The notes: generated from the letters alone by a model not told the origin. DNA of 42,123 nucleotides from Ichthyobacteriaceae bacterium (GCA_023145615.1 JAGLDK010000033.1:1-42123), one strand, 5' to 3'. Shown: positions 8,660-17,309, counted from the stretch's first letter. Numbers and translations: made by a program.

Positions 8660-8884
8660 CTTTTTTGTTTTAAGTGAACTAACTATCTTTATTAAATAAC
8701 AAGTTCCGATTTTATTGGCAAAAGGCCATGTTTAATTTATTTAAGGGTAATGCGTTTAGTTTGATAATAAACAGGTATTTACTGCCGTTTAATTAAGTTG
8801 TTGTTTCGAATAGTAATAAAAAAAACTAACTGAGTTTATTAGTTTAATTTAAGTATGATAAAAAATGAATAATACATTTATGTA

Positions 8885-8909
8885 CAACAACAACAACAAC
8901 AACAACAAC
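8885..8909. repeat. (CAA)8 trinucleotide microsatellite
   Basis: Eight uninterrupted CAA units plus one base, starting four bases beyond the stop codon of the GGGP-synthase gene and about 225 bases upstream of the thiamine-binding gene, both on the minus strand (where it reads TTG repeats). Such tracts can change length by slippage. Confidence 0.95.
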
Positions 8910-8913
8910 GTGT

Positions 8914-9642
8914 TTACACTTTCATCAATTCATTTAAAAAATCTTCATTTTTTTCAATAGCTGTTCCAATAACAACCAAATCGGCACCTGCTTTGTATGC
9001 ATTATTTAGTTTTTCAATGGTGTTTATACCACCTCCAACTATAATAGGTATGTTTATGTTGTTTTTTACTGCTGATATAGTGTTTTCAGGTACCTCGTAT
9101 TTTGCACCGCTTCCTGCTTCTAAATAACATATTTTATGACCTATCATTTCTCCTGCAATTGCTGTTGCAACGGCAATGTCTTTTTTATTTCTAGGTATGG
9201 GAGTTGTGTTACTTATATACGAAACCGATGTTTGTGTACCGCTATCAATTAAAATATAGCTTGTTGAAATAATTTCTAAATTACTATGTTTTAATATTGG
9301 TGCTGCTACTACATGACTACCAATTAGGTATTCGGGGTTTCTGCCCGATATTAACGACAGAAGTAAAATACCATCGGCACTATTTGAAATTTGATTAGTA
9401 TTGCCTGGAAAAATAACCACCGGAATATTGGTAAGTTGTTTTATTTCGGAAATAACTTCATCAATTTTATTGTTACTAACCAAGCTTCCGCCAACAAATA
9501 TAAAGCTGAAGTTAACTTTGTTAACTTTTTGCATTAAGCTATCCATTTTGCCAAGTTCTTGTTTGTCAGGATCTATTAATATTGCAAGTTGCTTTTTGTT
9601 GTCGTTTTTAAACTGCTTTATTTTTTCGAGTATATTTTTCAA
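8914..9642 (-). CDS. Geranylgeranylglyceryl-phosphate synthase family protein (PcrB-like)
   Basis: A 242-residue TIM-barrel prenyltransferase of the GGGPS family, which joins a polyprenyl diphosphate to glycerol-1-phosphate. Motifs in order: LAILIDPDK near residue 19, FIFVGGSLVS near 48, VIFPGNTNQIS near 76 (the phosphate/prenyl channel), ICYLEAGSGAKYEVP near 170, and IPIIVGGGINTIE with AGADLVVIGTAIE at the C-terminus, the standard glycerol-phosphate-binding loops. Such enzymes occur in Bacteroidota as well as archaea, but their final bacterial product is poorly known. The gene stands alone, with a 182-base gap before the phosphopantetheinyl transferase upstream. Confidence 0.9.
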   Translation of the reverse strand: MKNILEKIKQFKNDNKKQLAILIDPDKQELGKMDSLMQKVNKVNFSFIFVGGSLVSNNKIDEVISEIKQLTNIPVVIFPGNTNQISNSADGILLLSLISGRNPEYLIGSHVVAAPILKHSNLEIISTSYILIDSGTQTSVSYISNTTPIPRNKKDIAVATAIAGEMIGHKICYLEAGSGAKYEVPENTISAVKNNINIPIIVGGGINTIEKLNNAYKAGADLVVIGTAIEKNEDFLNELMKV

Positions 9643-9824
9643 TTGTAAATAAATTTTTGCTAAAGTAGTTAAATCTACTATAAGTTTACAACCAAATTAA
9701 TTGGATAAATAAATTTGAAATTAGAGTCTAAATTGATGAGGATTTGAGGTTGTTAGATGGTTGGTTTTGTTGATTCTGGTCAACTCTTATAAATTATAAT
9801 CTGCTATTTTTATTTAAAAAACAA

Positions 9825-10469
9825 TTACTCCATTATATATACCATTATGTTATCTTCTATATTATTTTCTGAAATGTTGTTTTTTAAAATTATAATGGCA
9901 CCGTGTAGTTTTATCTTCTGATTATCGAATATAATTTCGGATTCAATCACCGAGTTTTCTAAATCAATTTTTGTAACATTTAAGTTTTTTCTGAAATCAA
10001 TATTTTGTTTACTACACCATTTAAACATAGCCTCTTTGGCATTCCAAATAATGGTTAAGGTTTGTAATAAAGTTGTATCGAACTTCTTTTTTTCTTCTTC
10101 ATTAATAAATTTATGAGCTATTTTAAAAATCTGATTTCGTTGTAATTCAATATCAATACCAACTTTTTTATCGCCTAAAATTATAGCAACATAATTTTTA
10201 CTATGACTTATTGATATAAAAGCGTTTTTTAAAAAAGGTGCTCCATTTTGCTTATATTTTAAATCTGAATCGTTGTAACCTGCTTTTTTGAGTAAAAATC
10301 GAGTGTTTAAAAATTCTAATTTTCTTTTATCCGAAGAAAAAGAATTCAAACGTATTTTACTTTCATCAGATAAAACAATAGAATTATAAAGCATGTTTAA
10401 ATCTGTAATTATTTCGATATAAAATAATTTGGTTGACGAATTAACTATAATTTCTCTTAAATCAATCAT
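9825..10469 (-). CDS. 4'-phosphopantetheinyl transferase superfamily protein (Sfp-like)
   Basis: A 214-residue enzyme that moves the phosphopantetheine arm of coenzyme A onto a serine of carrier proteins. The three family motifs are present: FISISHSKNYVA at residues 85-95, VGIDIEL with the metal-binding D106 and E108, and WNAKEAMFKW with E146 and K145. Length fits the Sfp/Gsp type rather than the short AcpS type. No polyketide or peptide synthetase lies nearby, so the likely target is the acyl carrier protein of fatty-acid synthesis. It is divergent from ahcY; the shared 133-base gap holds a TAATTTTG (minus strand, 10541-10548) that fits the -7 element of this gene. Confidence 0.9.
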   Translation of the reverse strand: MIDLREIIVNSSTKLFYIEIITDLNMLYNSIVLSDESKIRLNSFSSDKRKLEFLNTRFLLKKAGYNDSDLKYKQNGAPFLKNAFISISHSKNYVAIILGDKKVGIDIELQRNQIFKIAHKFINEEEKKKFDTTLLQTLTIIWNAKEAMFKWCSKQNIDFRKNLNVTKIDLENSVIESEIIFDNQKIKLHGAIIILKNNISENNIEDNIMVYIME

Positions 10470-10602
10470 TGTGTTAATATTAGTTTGAATATTATTTTAT
10501 ACTTTTAAAGTAGTTGATGTAATTTAAATAGAAACTACACCAAAATTACAAACATTATTTATGCTGATAAATAACCAAGCATAGATACTAAACAAATTTA
10601 TA

Positions 10603-11919
10603 ATGGAAAGCGAAGTTAAACCTTATTTAAAATTTAAAGTAAAAGATATTTCATTAGCACGATGGGGTAGGGAAGAAATAAAACTTGCGGAAGCAGAAAT
10701 GCCCGGATTAATGTCGTTGAGAGAAGAGTATGGAGAATCGAAACCATTAAAAGGATCTCGTATTGCGGGGTGTTTGCACATGACAATTCAAACTGCTGTG
10801 TTAATTGAAACACTTAAGGCTTTAGGTGCTGATGTAACGTGGAGTTCGTGCAATATTTTTTCAACACAAGATCATGCAGCTGCTGCAATTGCCGAAACAG
10901 GTGTTCAGGTTTATGCTTGGAAAGGTATGACCGACGATGAGTTTAGTTGGGCTATTGAGCAAACATTGTTTTTTGGAGAAGAAAAAAAGCCTCTGAATTT
11001 AATACTCGATGATGGAGGAGATTTAACAAACATGGTTTTAGATGAGTATCCTGAATTAGTAAGTGGAATAAAAGGACTTTCGGAAGAAACTACTACGGGA
11101 GTACATAGGCTTTACGAAAGAGAGGTTAAAAATACTTTGCCAATTCCGGCAATTAATGTTAACGATTCGGTTACAAAATCTAAATTCGATAATAAATACG
11201 GAAGCAGAGAGTCGGCAGTTGATGGAATAAGACGTGCTACCGATTTAATGATTGCCGGAAAGGTTGTTGTTGTAGCTGGTTTTGGAGATGTTGGTAAGGG
11301 AACTGCGGAATCTTTTAGAGGTGCTGGAGCACGAATTATTGTTACCGAAATTGATCCTATTTGTGCTTTGCAAGCCGCAATGGAAGGTTTTGAGGTACGT
11401 AAAATGGAAAATGCTATTGTTGATGCCGATATAGTTGTTACTGCTACGGGTAACAAAAATATTTTAACTCAAAAAGAGTTTTATGCTATGAAGGATAAGT
11501 GCGTGGTGGCTAATATTGGGCACTTCGACAACGAAATTGACATGGCTTGGCTAAACGAAAATTACGGAAACACAAAGGTTATTATTAAACCTCAGGTTGA
11601 TAAATACGAATTAAGAGGCAAGGAAATACTTGTGCTTGCCGAAGGACGACTTGTGAATTTAGGTTGTGCAACTGGGCATCCATCTTTTGTTATGTCTAAT
11701 TCGTTTACCAATCAAACTTTGGCACAAATGGAGTTGTGGAATAATTCGGATAAATATGAAAACCGTGTTTACACTTTGCCAAAACATTTAGACGAGAAAG
11801 TTGCACGTTTGCATTTGGCAAAATTAGGAGTTGAACTTGAGGTGCTTACCGATGAGCAATCGGATTATATTGGAATTAAAAAAGAAGGACCTTATAAAAC
11901 CGATCTTTATAGATATTAA
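10603..11919 (+). CDS. ahcY: Adenosylhomocysteinase
   Basis: A 438-residue cytoplasmic enzyme that splits S-adenosylhomocysteine into adenosine and homocysteine, removing the inhibitory product of methylation. Visible signatures: [17 protein letters not shown] at residues 81-97, [10 protein letters not shown] at 136, the NAD-binding loop GFGDVGKG at 226-233, [39 protein letters not shown] and the conserved C-terminal YKTDLYRY. Length is typical. It is a single gene followed by its own terminator at 12041-12078. Confidence 0.98.
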   Translation: MESEVKPYLKFKVKDISLARWGREEIKLAEAEMPGLMSLREEYGESKPLKGSRIAGCLHMTIQTAVLIETLKALGADVTWSSCNIFSTQDHAAAAIAETGVQVYAWKGMTDDEFSWAIEQTLFFGEEKKPLNLILDDGGDLTNMVLDEYPELVSGIKGLSEETTTGVHRLYEREVKNTLPIPAINVNDSVTKSKFDNKYGSRESAVDGIRRATDLMIAGKVVVVAGFGDVGKGTAESFRGAGARIIVTEIDPICALQAAMEGFEVRKMENAIVDADIVVTATGNKNILTQKEFYAMKDKCVVANIGHFDNEIDMAWLNENYGNTKVIIKPQVDKYELRGKEILVLAEGRLVNLGCATGHPSFVMSNSFTNQTLAQMELWNNSDKYENRVYTLPKHLDEKVARLHLAKLGVELEVLTDEQSDYIGIKKEGPYKTDLYRY

Positions 11920-11982
11920 TTTTTGGTATTTGATTGCTTGTGTATATAAATTTAAGATAATGATGATTTATAGGTGCTAGAT

Positions 11983-12021
11983 AATTAACCATTGACAATT
12001 AAAAATTAACCATTACATAAT
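11983..12021. repeat. ATTAACCATT intergenic repeat, copy 1 (tandem pair)
   Basis: ATTAACCATT occurs at 11984-11993 and again at 12005-12014, each followed by an A/T-rich segment. Related copies lie at 18714-18737, 19987-19997 and, in reverse complement, 21824-21834. All are in intergenic DNA. Confidence 0.7.
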
Positions 12022-12040
12022 ATTTAACTTAGATTCAATT

Positions 12041-12078
12041 AAAAAATAGCTCAGCCTTAAAAAGCAGGGCTATTTTTT
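12041..12078 (+). terminator. Rho-independent terminator of ahcY
   Basis: AAAAAATAGC (12041-12050) pairs with GCTATTTTTT (12069-12078), extended by two further pairs (one G-U). The T-run completes a standard terminator. Confidence 0.8.
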
Positions 12079-12221
12079 GTTGTAGATTAATTTGATATTT
12101 AATTTTACAATTATTATGGCAGTAATGTTTATTTTAAAAATACTGTTTTCAACAAAATTTAGTAGGTTAACCACTTCAATATATTTGAGTTGTTTATTGA
12201 AAACATAAAATAATTAAAAGC
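12079..12221. other. Intergenic DNA between the ahcY terminator and the riboswitch promoter
   Basis: A/T-rich sequence in which I see no gene or structure. It is the middle part of the 491-base gap 11920-12410, whose other parts are the repeat, terminator, promoter and riboswitch listed separately. Confidence 0.5.
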
Positions 12222-12251
12222 TTTGTTGTTATAAAAATAAAACTACTTTTG
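12222..12251 (+). promoter_or_regulatory. Bacteroidota-type promoter (TTTG - 18 bp - TACTTTTG)
   Basis: TTTG at 12222-12225 and TACTTTTG at 12244-12251 match the -33 TTTG and -7 TAnnTTTG consensus of the Bacteroidota housekeeping sigma factor, with an 18-base spacer. Transcription would start near 12257, immediately before the TPP riboswitch, which supports the call. Confidence 0.65.
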
Positions 12252-12257
12252 TCGCAA

Positions 12258-12341
12258 ATCTCATAAGGGGTGCTTTTGTTAAAACAAGGCTGAGATCACA
12301 CCCATTGAACCTGATCGGGTAATGCTGATAAGGGAAATACC
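12258..12341 (+). ncRNA. TPP riboswitch (THI element)
   Basis: The aptamer core is clear: AAGGGGTGC (12265-12273), a P3 hairpin around 12274-12289, GGCTGAGAT (12288-12296), CACCC pairing with GGGTG (P2: 12268-12272 with 12299-12303), GAACCTGATC (12308-12317), GGGTAATGC and the closing AAGGGAAA. P5 forms between ATCGG and CTGAT. The outer P1 helix looks weak. It controls the TonB-dependent receptor starting at 12411, so that receptor should be made when thiamine pyrophosphate is low. Confidence 0.95.
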
Positions 12342-12363
12342 ATTTTTTCATTTAAATTTTACT

Positions 12364-12390
12364 AACAAATTCAATTTGTTACCCCTTCTT
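12364..12390 (+). promoter_or_regulatory. Candidate riboswitch expression platform
   Basis: A short hairpin (AACAAATT / AATTTGTT, 12364-12380) is followed by ACCCCTT (12381-12387), which is exactly complementary to AAGGGGT (12265-12271) in the aptamer's P2 strand. Ligand-dependent exchange between these pairings could gate expression. This is an inference from complementarity only. Confidence 0.45.
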
Positions 12391-12410
12391 TTGAATGAAA
12401 AAAAACAAAT

Positions 12411-14801
12411 ATGAATACATTTTTACTATCTTTTAATATTAGGGTTGCCTTAATATTAGTCTTTTCTTTTTTTCAAATTTCAAACATTTTTTCTCAAAAC
12501 ACACTTTCGGGTATTGTTGTTGATAAAGCTAATAATCCTATTAATGGAGCTAGCATTGTTGTTAAACAATTAAATAAAGGAAGTGTGTCGGGTGCTAACG
12601 GAAACTTTAAAATTACTGATTTAGCAAGCAAAACTTACACCGTAATTGTATCGTTTATTGGCTACGAAACCTTAAAAGAAGAAGTTTCGGTTTTAAAAAA
12701 CTCTACACAAACTTTTACATTACTTACAAATTCAATTCTTGCCAAAGAGGTAGTGGTTACTTCAACCCGAGTATCAAAAAAAACTCCTATTTCTTATTCC
12801 GAAATTAATAAAAAGGAAATTGAAGACCGTAACTTAGGTCAGGATTTGCCAATTTTAATGAGTTATATGCCATCGGTAGTTACCACGTCGGATGCAGGTG
12901 CAGGTGTTGGATATACTGGCATTAGAGTGCGAGGAAGTGATGCACAGCGTGTAAATGTAACAGTTAACGGAATTCCATTAAACGATAGTGAGTCGAGTGG
13001 TGTTTTTTGGGTTAATATGCCCGATTTTGCATCGTCGGTTGAGGATATTCAGCTTCAGCGTGGAGTTGGAACATCAACAAACGGATCGGCATCGTTCGGA
13101 GCAAGTTTAAATATTAAAACTAACGATGTTGTGTTAAAACCATCGGCAGAAGTGAATGTTTCGTCAGGATCGTTTAATACAAACAAAATTATGGGAATGT
13201 TTTCTACCGGGAAATTTGCCAATAATTGGGAGTTTAATGGTAGAATTTCTAAAATAAACTCTGACGGATATATTGATAGAGCAAAATCAGATTTATCATC
13301 TTATTATTTTTCAGGTTCGTTTTCTAGCGGAAATACTTTTATAAAAGCTCTTTCGTTTGGAGGTAAAGAAGTTACTTATCAATCGTGGAACGGTGCATCG
13401 GCATACGATATTGAAACTTATGGCCGAACTTTTAATTCGGCTGGAGCTAAATACGATGAAAGTTGGAATGTAATTGGATACTACGATAATGAGGTTGATA
13501 ATTATAAACAAGATCATAATCAACTGCACATTACTCAGGTGTTTAGCAATAATGTTTCGGCAAATATATCGTTGCACTACACAAAAGGACAGGGGTATTA
13601 CGAGCAATATAAGCAAGGTGCTGAGTTTAAAAAGTACGGTATGCAAAATGTTGTTATCGGAAACGAAACCATTGAAACTACCAATTTAATTAGACGTAAA
13701 TGGTTGGATAATGATTTTTATGGTGCAATTGCAAACTTTCAGTATAATACACAAAACTTAAATGTTGTTGTTGGAGGTGGTGCAAATAAATATATTGGAG
13801 ATCATTTTGGTAATGTTATTTGGGCACAGTATGCCTCTAATTCAGAAATAAAACACGAGTATTATAATAATACAGGAACAAAAATTGATGCTAACTTATT
13901 TGCTAAAGCAACTTATAGTTTTAATAATGGATTGAATGTTTTTGCTGATGTTCAGGGTAGATTTATTAATTATAAAATGACGGATAAAGCAGATTGGTAT
14001 AAAATGAATGATGAGTTTAATTTTTTCAACCCAAAAGCAGGTTTGAGTTATGAGTTTAACAACCAAAACATAATTTTTGCATCATATTCAATTGCTCATA
14101 AAGAGCCAAATCGTACCGATTACGAATCGGCAATTGATAATAGTACTGCAATGCCGAAAGAAGAAAAGTTGCAAGATGTTGAGGTTGGATACCGTTTAAA
14201 CTCTGATAAAATATCGTTTAACACCAATTTTTATTACATGTATTATACAAATCAGTTGGTGCTTACAGGCGAACTAGATGATGTTGGAAATACTATACGT
14301 AAAAATAGTGGAAAAAGTTACCGTAGCGGAATTGAGTTAGATCTTAATTATACTCCGGTTAGTTGGTTTGCTTGGCGTCCGAATTTTACATTCTCTCAAA
14401 ATAAAAATATTGGATTTAATACTACCGAAAACGATAAAATAGAAAATTTAGGAGATACTAAAATTTCGTACTCTCCCGAAATAGTTGCTACAAATATGTT
14501 TGTAGTAAAACCTGTTAAAGGATTGTATTTAAATGTTATTTCGAAATACGTAGGCAAGCAGTTTATGACAAATACCGAAGCCGAAGAATCGGAGCTTGAC
14601 GCATATTTTGTAACCGATTTTAATGCAACCTATAAAGTGCCTAAGTTTTCGGAAACCGTAAATTTAGAGGCAAACTTACTTTTAAATAATGTTTTAAATG
14701 CGGAATATGCTTCTAACGGATATATGTGGGGTAAAACTGCATACTATTATCCGCAAGCAGGTTTTAATTTTTTGGTAGGTCTGAAGCTTAAAATAATGTA
14801 A
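12411..14801 (+). CDS. TonB-dependent receptor under TPP control (probable thiamine receptor)
   Basis: A 796-residue outer-membrane receptor. A signal peptide (residues 1-29, ending FSQ) precedes a carboxypeptidase-D-like beta domain (about 30-110: LSGIVVDKANNPINGASIVV, SFIGYETLKEE), a plug domain (about 115-240: VVVTSTRVSKKTPISYSEI, GIRVRGSDAQRVNVTVNGIPL, VEDIQLQRGVGTSTNG) and a 22-strand-type barrel ending in FNFLVGLKLKIM. The TPP riboswitch in its leader argues for uptake of thiamine or a derivative across the outer membrane, as known for Omr1-type receptors in Bacteroidota. Partner inner-membrane genes may be the separate operon at 7267-8659. It is monocistronic, ending at the terminator 14832-14879. 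Confidence 0.93.
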   Translation: MNTFLLSFNIRVALILVFSFFQISNIFSQNTLSGIVVDKANNPINGASIVVKQLNKGSVSGANGNFKITDLASKTYTVIVSFIGYETLKEEVSVLKNSTQTFTLLTNSILAKEVVVTSTRVSKKTPISYSEINKKEIEDRNLGQDLPILMSYMPSVVTTSDAGAGVGYTGIRVRGSDAQRVNVTVNGIPLNDSESSGVFWVNMPDFASSVEDIQLQRGVGTSTNGSASFGASLNIKTNDVVLKPSAEVNVSSGSFNTNKIMGMFSTGKFANNWEFNGRISKINSDGYIDRAKSDLSSYYFSGSFSSGNTFIKALSFGGKEVTYQSWNGASAYDIETYGRTFNSAGAKYDESWNVIGYYDNEVDNYKQDHNQLHITQVFSNNVSANISLHYTKGQGYYEQYKQGAEFKKYGMQNVVIGNETIETTNLIRRKWLDNDFYGAIANFQYNTQNLNVVVGGGANKYIGDHFGNVIWAQYASNSEIKHEYYNNTGTKIDANLFAKATYSFNNGLNVFADVQGRFINYKMTDKADWYKMNDEFNFFNPKAGLSYEFNNQNIIFASYSIAHKEPNRTDYESAIDNSTAMPKEEKLQDVEVGYRLNSDKISFNTNFYYMYYTNQLVLTGELDDVGNTIRKNSGKSYRSGIELDLNYTPVSWFAWRPNFTFSQNKNIGFNTTENDKIENLGDTKISYSPEIVATNMFVVKPVKGLYLNVISKYVGKQFMTNTEAEESELDAYFVTDFNATYKVPKFSETVNLEANLLLNNVLNAEYASNGYMWGKTAYYYPQAGFNFLVGLKLKIM

Positions 14802-14831
14802 TTTTTAAAATGAAATTGCATAAATCAAAAT

Positions 14832-14879
14832 AAAAACAAAACGCCCAAAACGATATACTGTTTTGGGCGTTTTGTTTTT
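14832..14879. terminator. Bidirectional terminator, perfect 20-bp stem
   Basis: Arms at 14832-14851 and 14860-14879 are perfectly complementary, with an A-run entering, a CGCCC/GGGCG core and a T-run leaving, around an 8-base loop. It separates the convergent receptor and gldC genes. Confidence 0.95.
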
Positions 14880-14916
14880 ATAAACGATAGTAGTATTGAT
14901 TATTAATTTCAGTCAA

Positions 14917-15285
14917 TTAATCTTTATTTTCGTTTTCTTCTTCTTTCTCTTCTTTTTTAAGCAATCCAATTTCTTCTCCAAAGTGTTTAGTAAAATCTCT
15001 TAACTCGTCAGCCATTTTTTGCTCACTTGTAGCTCGTTCTAAAGTATCGGCCATTGAGTGTAATGTTTGATGAAAGAATTTTTTCATTTCATCGAGCTCC
15101 ATTTCTTTTGTCCATAAATCAATACGGAAAGTTTCGTTTTCTTTCTCGTCCCAAACCGAAAGTAACATTGCCTTAGCACTTGCATCAACAATTCCACCAT
15201 CTTTAGCCGACCAAGTTATTTTTTCTGGAATTTTGTTTTCGTCTAATTCAATTTCTAGGTTTATTACCGATTTATTATCGCTCAT
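14917..15285 (-). CDS. gldC: Gliding motility-associated protein GldC
   Basis: A 122-residue cytoplasmic protein recognised as GldC from IPEKITWSAKDGGIVDASAKAM, LLSVWDEKENETFRIDLWTKEMELDEM and FFHQTLHSMADTLERAT, which follow the Flavobacterium GldC pattern closely. GldC is linked to gliding motility in Bacteroidota, but it is not part of the core T9SS channel and its molecular role is unclear; many non-gliding relatives keep it. The last 15 residues are a Lys/Glu-rich tail that probably varies between species. No gldB is adjacent. It may follow the AlkD-like gene in one transcript (129-base gap). Confidence 0.92.
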   Translation of the reverse strand: MSDNKSVINLEIELDENKIPEKITWSAKDGGIVDASAKAMLLSVWDEKENETFRIDLWTKEMELDEMKKFFHQTLHSMADTLERATSEQKMADELRDFTKHFGEEIGLLKKEEKEEENENKD

Positions 15286-15414
15286 ATCTTTTATTAGTTA
15301 TCTTAATTGTTGTTTGTAAAATTTAGCAACGTGCAATTAACAAAAATATATTATTATACTTTAAGTATATGTTTCATTAATTCTTATACTGTAATTGTAA
15401 TAAATTATGGTGGA

Positions 15415-16128
15415 TTATTTATTACCCTCAGTTTTTCGATATATTGACCTTGGATAATCCAAAATTTTCACATCTTTTAGTTCCAGTTTTTTAATAGTAT
15501 CTTTAGCAATCCACTGTGCCGATTTACTATCAAATTTAAGTATTTCATTAGCAGTATAAATTGCCTTTTTATTTAAATCAATATTACGCTTTCCAATACT
15601 TCTTAAAGCCCAGTTTACTGCTTTTTTTACATACAGTCTATCATCGTTAGCTGCTTGTTTTATTATGGGTAAAAACTGCAAAAACAATTCATTATCCGAT
15701 TTTTTATCTGCCATGCAATAGGAAGCTAAAGTTGCAAATCCAGCTCTTTTTTCAAATTCCGATTCTCTTTTTGTCCACTCTAATATTTTGGCAAGTGCAA
15801 AATCACTTTTCGAAAATAATCCCATACTAAAGCTGTCGCAAATTTCCCAATTCTCGAAAGTTTTAACCCACACTTCCATAAGTTCCTCCGTAACATCTTT
15901 GGGCTTAAATATTTTACTGCATAATATTCGGCCTTCGTATATATTACTGTTAAAAAGCTGAATAGCAAGTTGGTTATCTTGTCCAATATTTTTGGCTAAT
16001 ATTTTCAAATCTTTATGATAAATGCCTAAAGAGTTAACCGATTTTATTCCGAACTTTTGTTCTTTGTAAATCACCTTATCATCATTTTTTAAATCGTAAA
16101 GGGTTTCTATTATTTCGGAATATTCCAT
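15415..16128 (-). CDS. DNA alkylation repair protein (AlkD-like, HEAT repeats)
   Basis: A 237-residue all-helical protein of the AlkC/AlkD superfamily of DNA glycosylases, which remove positively charged alkylated bases. Family landmarks are LAKNIGQDNQLAIQLFNSN in the first half, WVKTFENWEICDSFSM (the W-x3-CD segment carrying the catalytic-site aspartate region), EFEKRAGFATLASYC and DDRLYVKKAVNWALRSIGKRN. Length is typical. The ATG lies 50 bases after the NYN-domain gene on the same strand, so the two are probably co-transcribed. Exact lesion specificity cannot be told. Confidence 0.88.
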   Translation of the reverse strand: MEYSEIIETLYDLKNDDKVIYKEQKFGIKSVNSLGIYHKDLKILAKNIGQDNQLAIQLFNSNIYEGRILCSKIFKPKDVTEELMEVWVKTFENWEICDSFSMGLFSKSDFALAKILEWTKRESEFEKRAGFATLASYCMADKKSDNELFLQFLPIIKQAANDDRLYVKKAVNWALRSIGKRNIDLNKKAIYTANEILKFDSKSAQWIAKDTIKKLELKDVKILDYPRSIYRKTEGNK

Positions 16129-16178
16129 TTAAGTATTGGTTTTAAAAGTTGAATTAAATGCGTGAGTAATCAATAATA

Positions 16179-16928
16179 TTATTCTTTTATAGCCATAGTT
16201 TTTAAATCAATTACATTGTACGATGAATTTCCATCTTTAATAAGTTTAAACTCATTTTTCAGGCTTGATATTAGCAAACTACTTGTTTTGTATCCGTACT
16301 TTTTAGCACTAAAACTTGAGTCTGCTACTTTAATAGTTTTTATTAAAGTACCCAACGAAACCTTATCGTCTAATAAAATTAATTTTCGGTAAATATTTCT
16401 TATTTGCTTAATACTTGGTTGTTTTTTATTAGATATGTTATTTTGTTGGATATGTTTTTTATTTTGTATAGGTTTCTGTATTCCTATTTTTGGTTTAAAT
16501 TCATCAGAATAAATAAACAAATCGCAGGTGTTTGTAAATACAATAGGAGTATGATGTTTGCCAACCCCAATTACAAACTTTCCATTCTCTTTTATTTTCG
16601 AAGCTAAGCCTGTAAAATCACTATCGCTCGATACAATACAAAAACCATCAATATTTCCGGTGTAGAGTATTTCCATTGCATCAATAATTAAAATAATATC
16701 GGTAGCATTTTTGCCTTTTACATAAGCAAATTTCTGAATTGGTTTTAAGGCATGTTCCTGAATTTGATTAGCCCACGATACAGATTGAGGCCTCGACCAA
16801 TCGTCGTAAACCCTCTTAATTGTTATGTGTCCGTGGGTTGATACTATATCAATAATGTTTTTAATGTTTGTTGCCTGCGCATTATCTCCGTCAATAAGTA
16901 ATGCAATTTTATTGTTCTTTAAATCCAT
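16179..16928 (-). CDS. NYN-domain (LabA-like PIN) protein with C-terminal OST-HTH/LOTUS domain
   Basis: A 249-residue protein. Residues 5-145 form a NYN/PIN-like nuclease fold with the acidic residues placed as in LabA/DUF88 proteins: ALLIDGDNAQ near 10, NATDIILIIDAMEIL near 95 and CIVSSDSDFTGLASKI near 118. These acids would bind a metal for RNA cleavage. A lysine-rich linker leads to a C-terminal winged-helix OST-HTH (LOTUS) domain (about 172-245: IRNIYRKLI, VSLGTLIKTIK, FSAKKYGYKTSSLLISSL), a putative RNA-binding module. An RNase role is inferred from the fold; the target is unknown. It heads the unit leading to the AlkD-like gene. Confidence 0.9.
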   Translation of the reverse strand: MDLKNNKIALLIDGDNAQATNIKNIIDIVSTHGHITIKRVYDDWSRPQSVSWANQIQEHALKPIQKFAYVKGKNATDIILIIDAMEILYTGNIDGFCIVSSDSDFTGLASKIKENGKFVIGVGKHHTPIVFTNTCDLFIYSDEFKPKIGIQKPIQNKKHIQQNNISNKKQPSIKQIRNIYRKLILLDDKVSLGTLIKTIKVADSSFSAKKYGYKTSSLLISSLKNEFKLIKDGNSSYNVIDLKTMAIKE

Positions 16929-17004
16929 AGTAATAAGTGTAGGTATTTAAATAATTGGTATAATTTAAGATATTAAAATATAGAGATATATTTATTAATA
17001 GTCC

Positions 17005-17121
17005 GTTATTTTTTTACGTAAAACACTGTATGTTAGTAGTAATAAATAGTATAAAAAAACCAATAACATATTTAATGTTTTATATTATTGAGTTTAGATT
17101 GTTAAAATGATAATTTAACTA
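17005..17121 (-). repeat. Dispersed ~115-bp intergenic element, copy B (reverse orientation)
   Basis: The reverse complement of this stretch aligns almost end to end with 36317-36431. The outermost 27 bases (17005-17031 versus 36405-36431) differ at one position, including the palindrome TTTTACGTAAAA, and the rest matches at roughly three bases in four, with GTTAAATTATCA shared at the other end. It lies in the 381-base gap 16929-17309, where I see no gene. Confidence 0.8.
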
Positions 17122-17164
17122 AGTGTTGCGTTTATTAGTTGAATTTAAGAAATATAAGTATTGA

Positions 17165-17172
17165 TAAGTTTG
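17165..17172 (+). promoter_or_regulatory. Possible -7 element of the BamA-like gene
   Basis: TAAGTTTG fits TAnnTTTG, with only a TTG 23 bases upstream as a -33 match. It would give a leader of about 130 bases. Weak call. Confidence 0.25.
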
Positions 17173-17309
17173 TTAATACAGTAAAGTATTTATTAATAAT
17201 AAGTTAAGTGTTGGTTTTAATCTTGTGTTTTATGCAGAAGGTCGATTGTGTATAAGTATGTGTTAATGAAATGATTAACTTAGTTTAGTTTATAAAAAAA
17301 ATATATACT

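Noticed and set aside
8660-8880. A second TPP riboswitch ahead of the thiamine-binding operon
   Set aside because: I looked on the minus strand for CTGAGA and GAACCTGAT-like cores and found neither.
11112-11456. Long antisense frame inside ahcY (and similar ones inside ilvD, the DnaJ gene, the TonB receptors and others)
   Set aside because: Shadow frames of well-conserved genes, with no motif or start context of their own.
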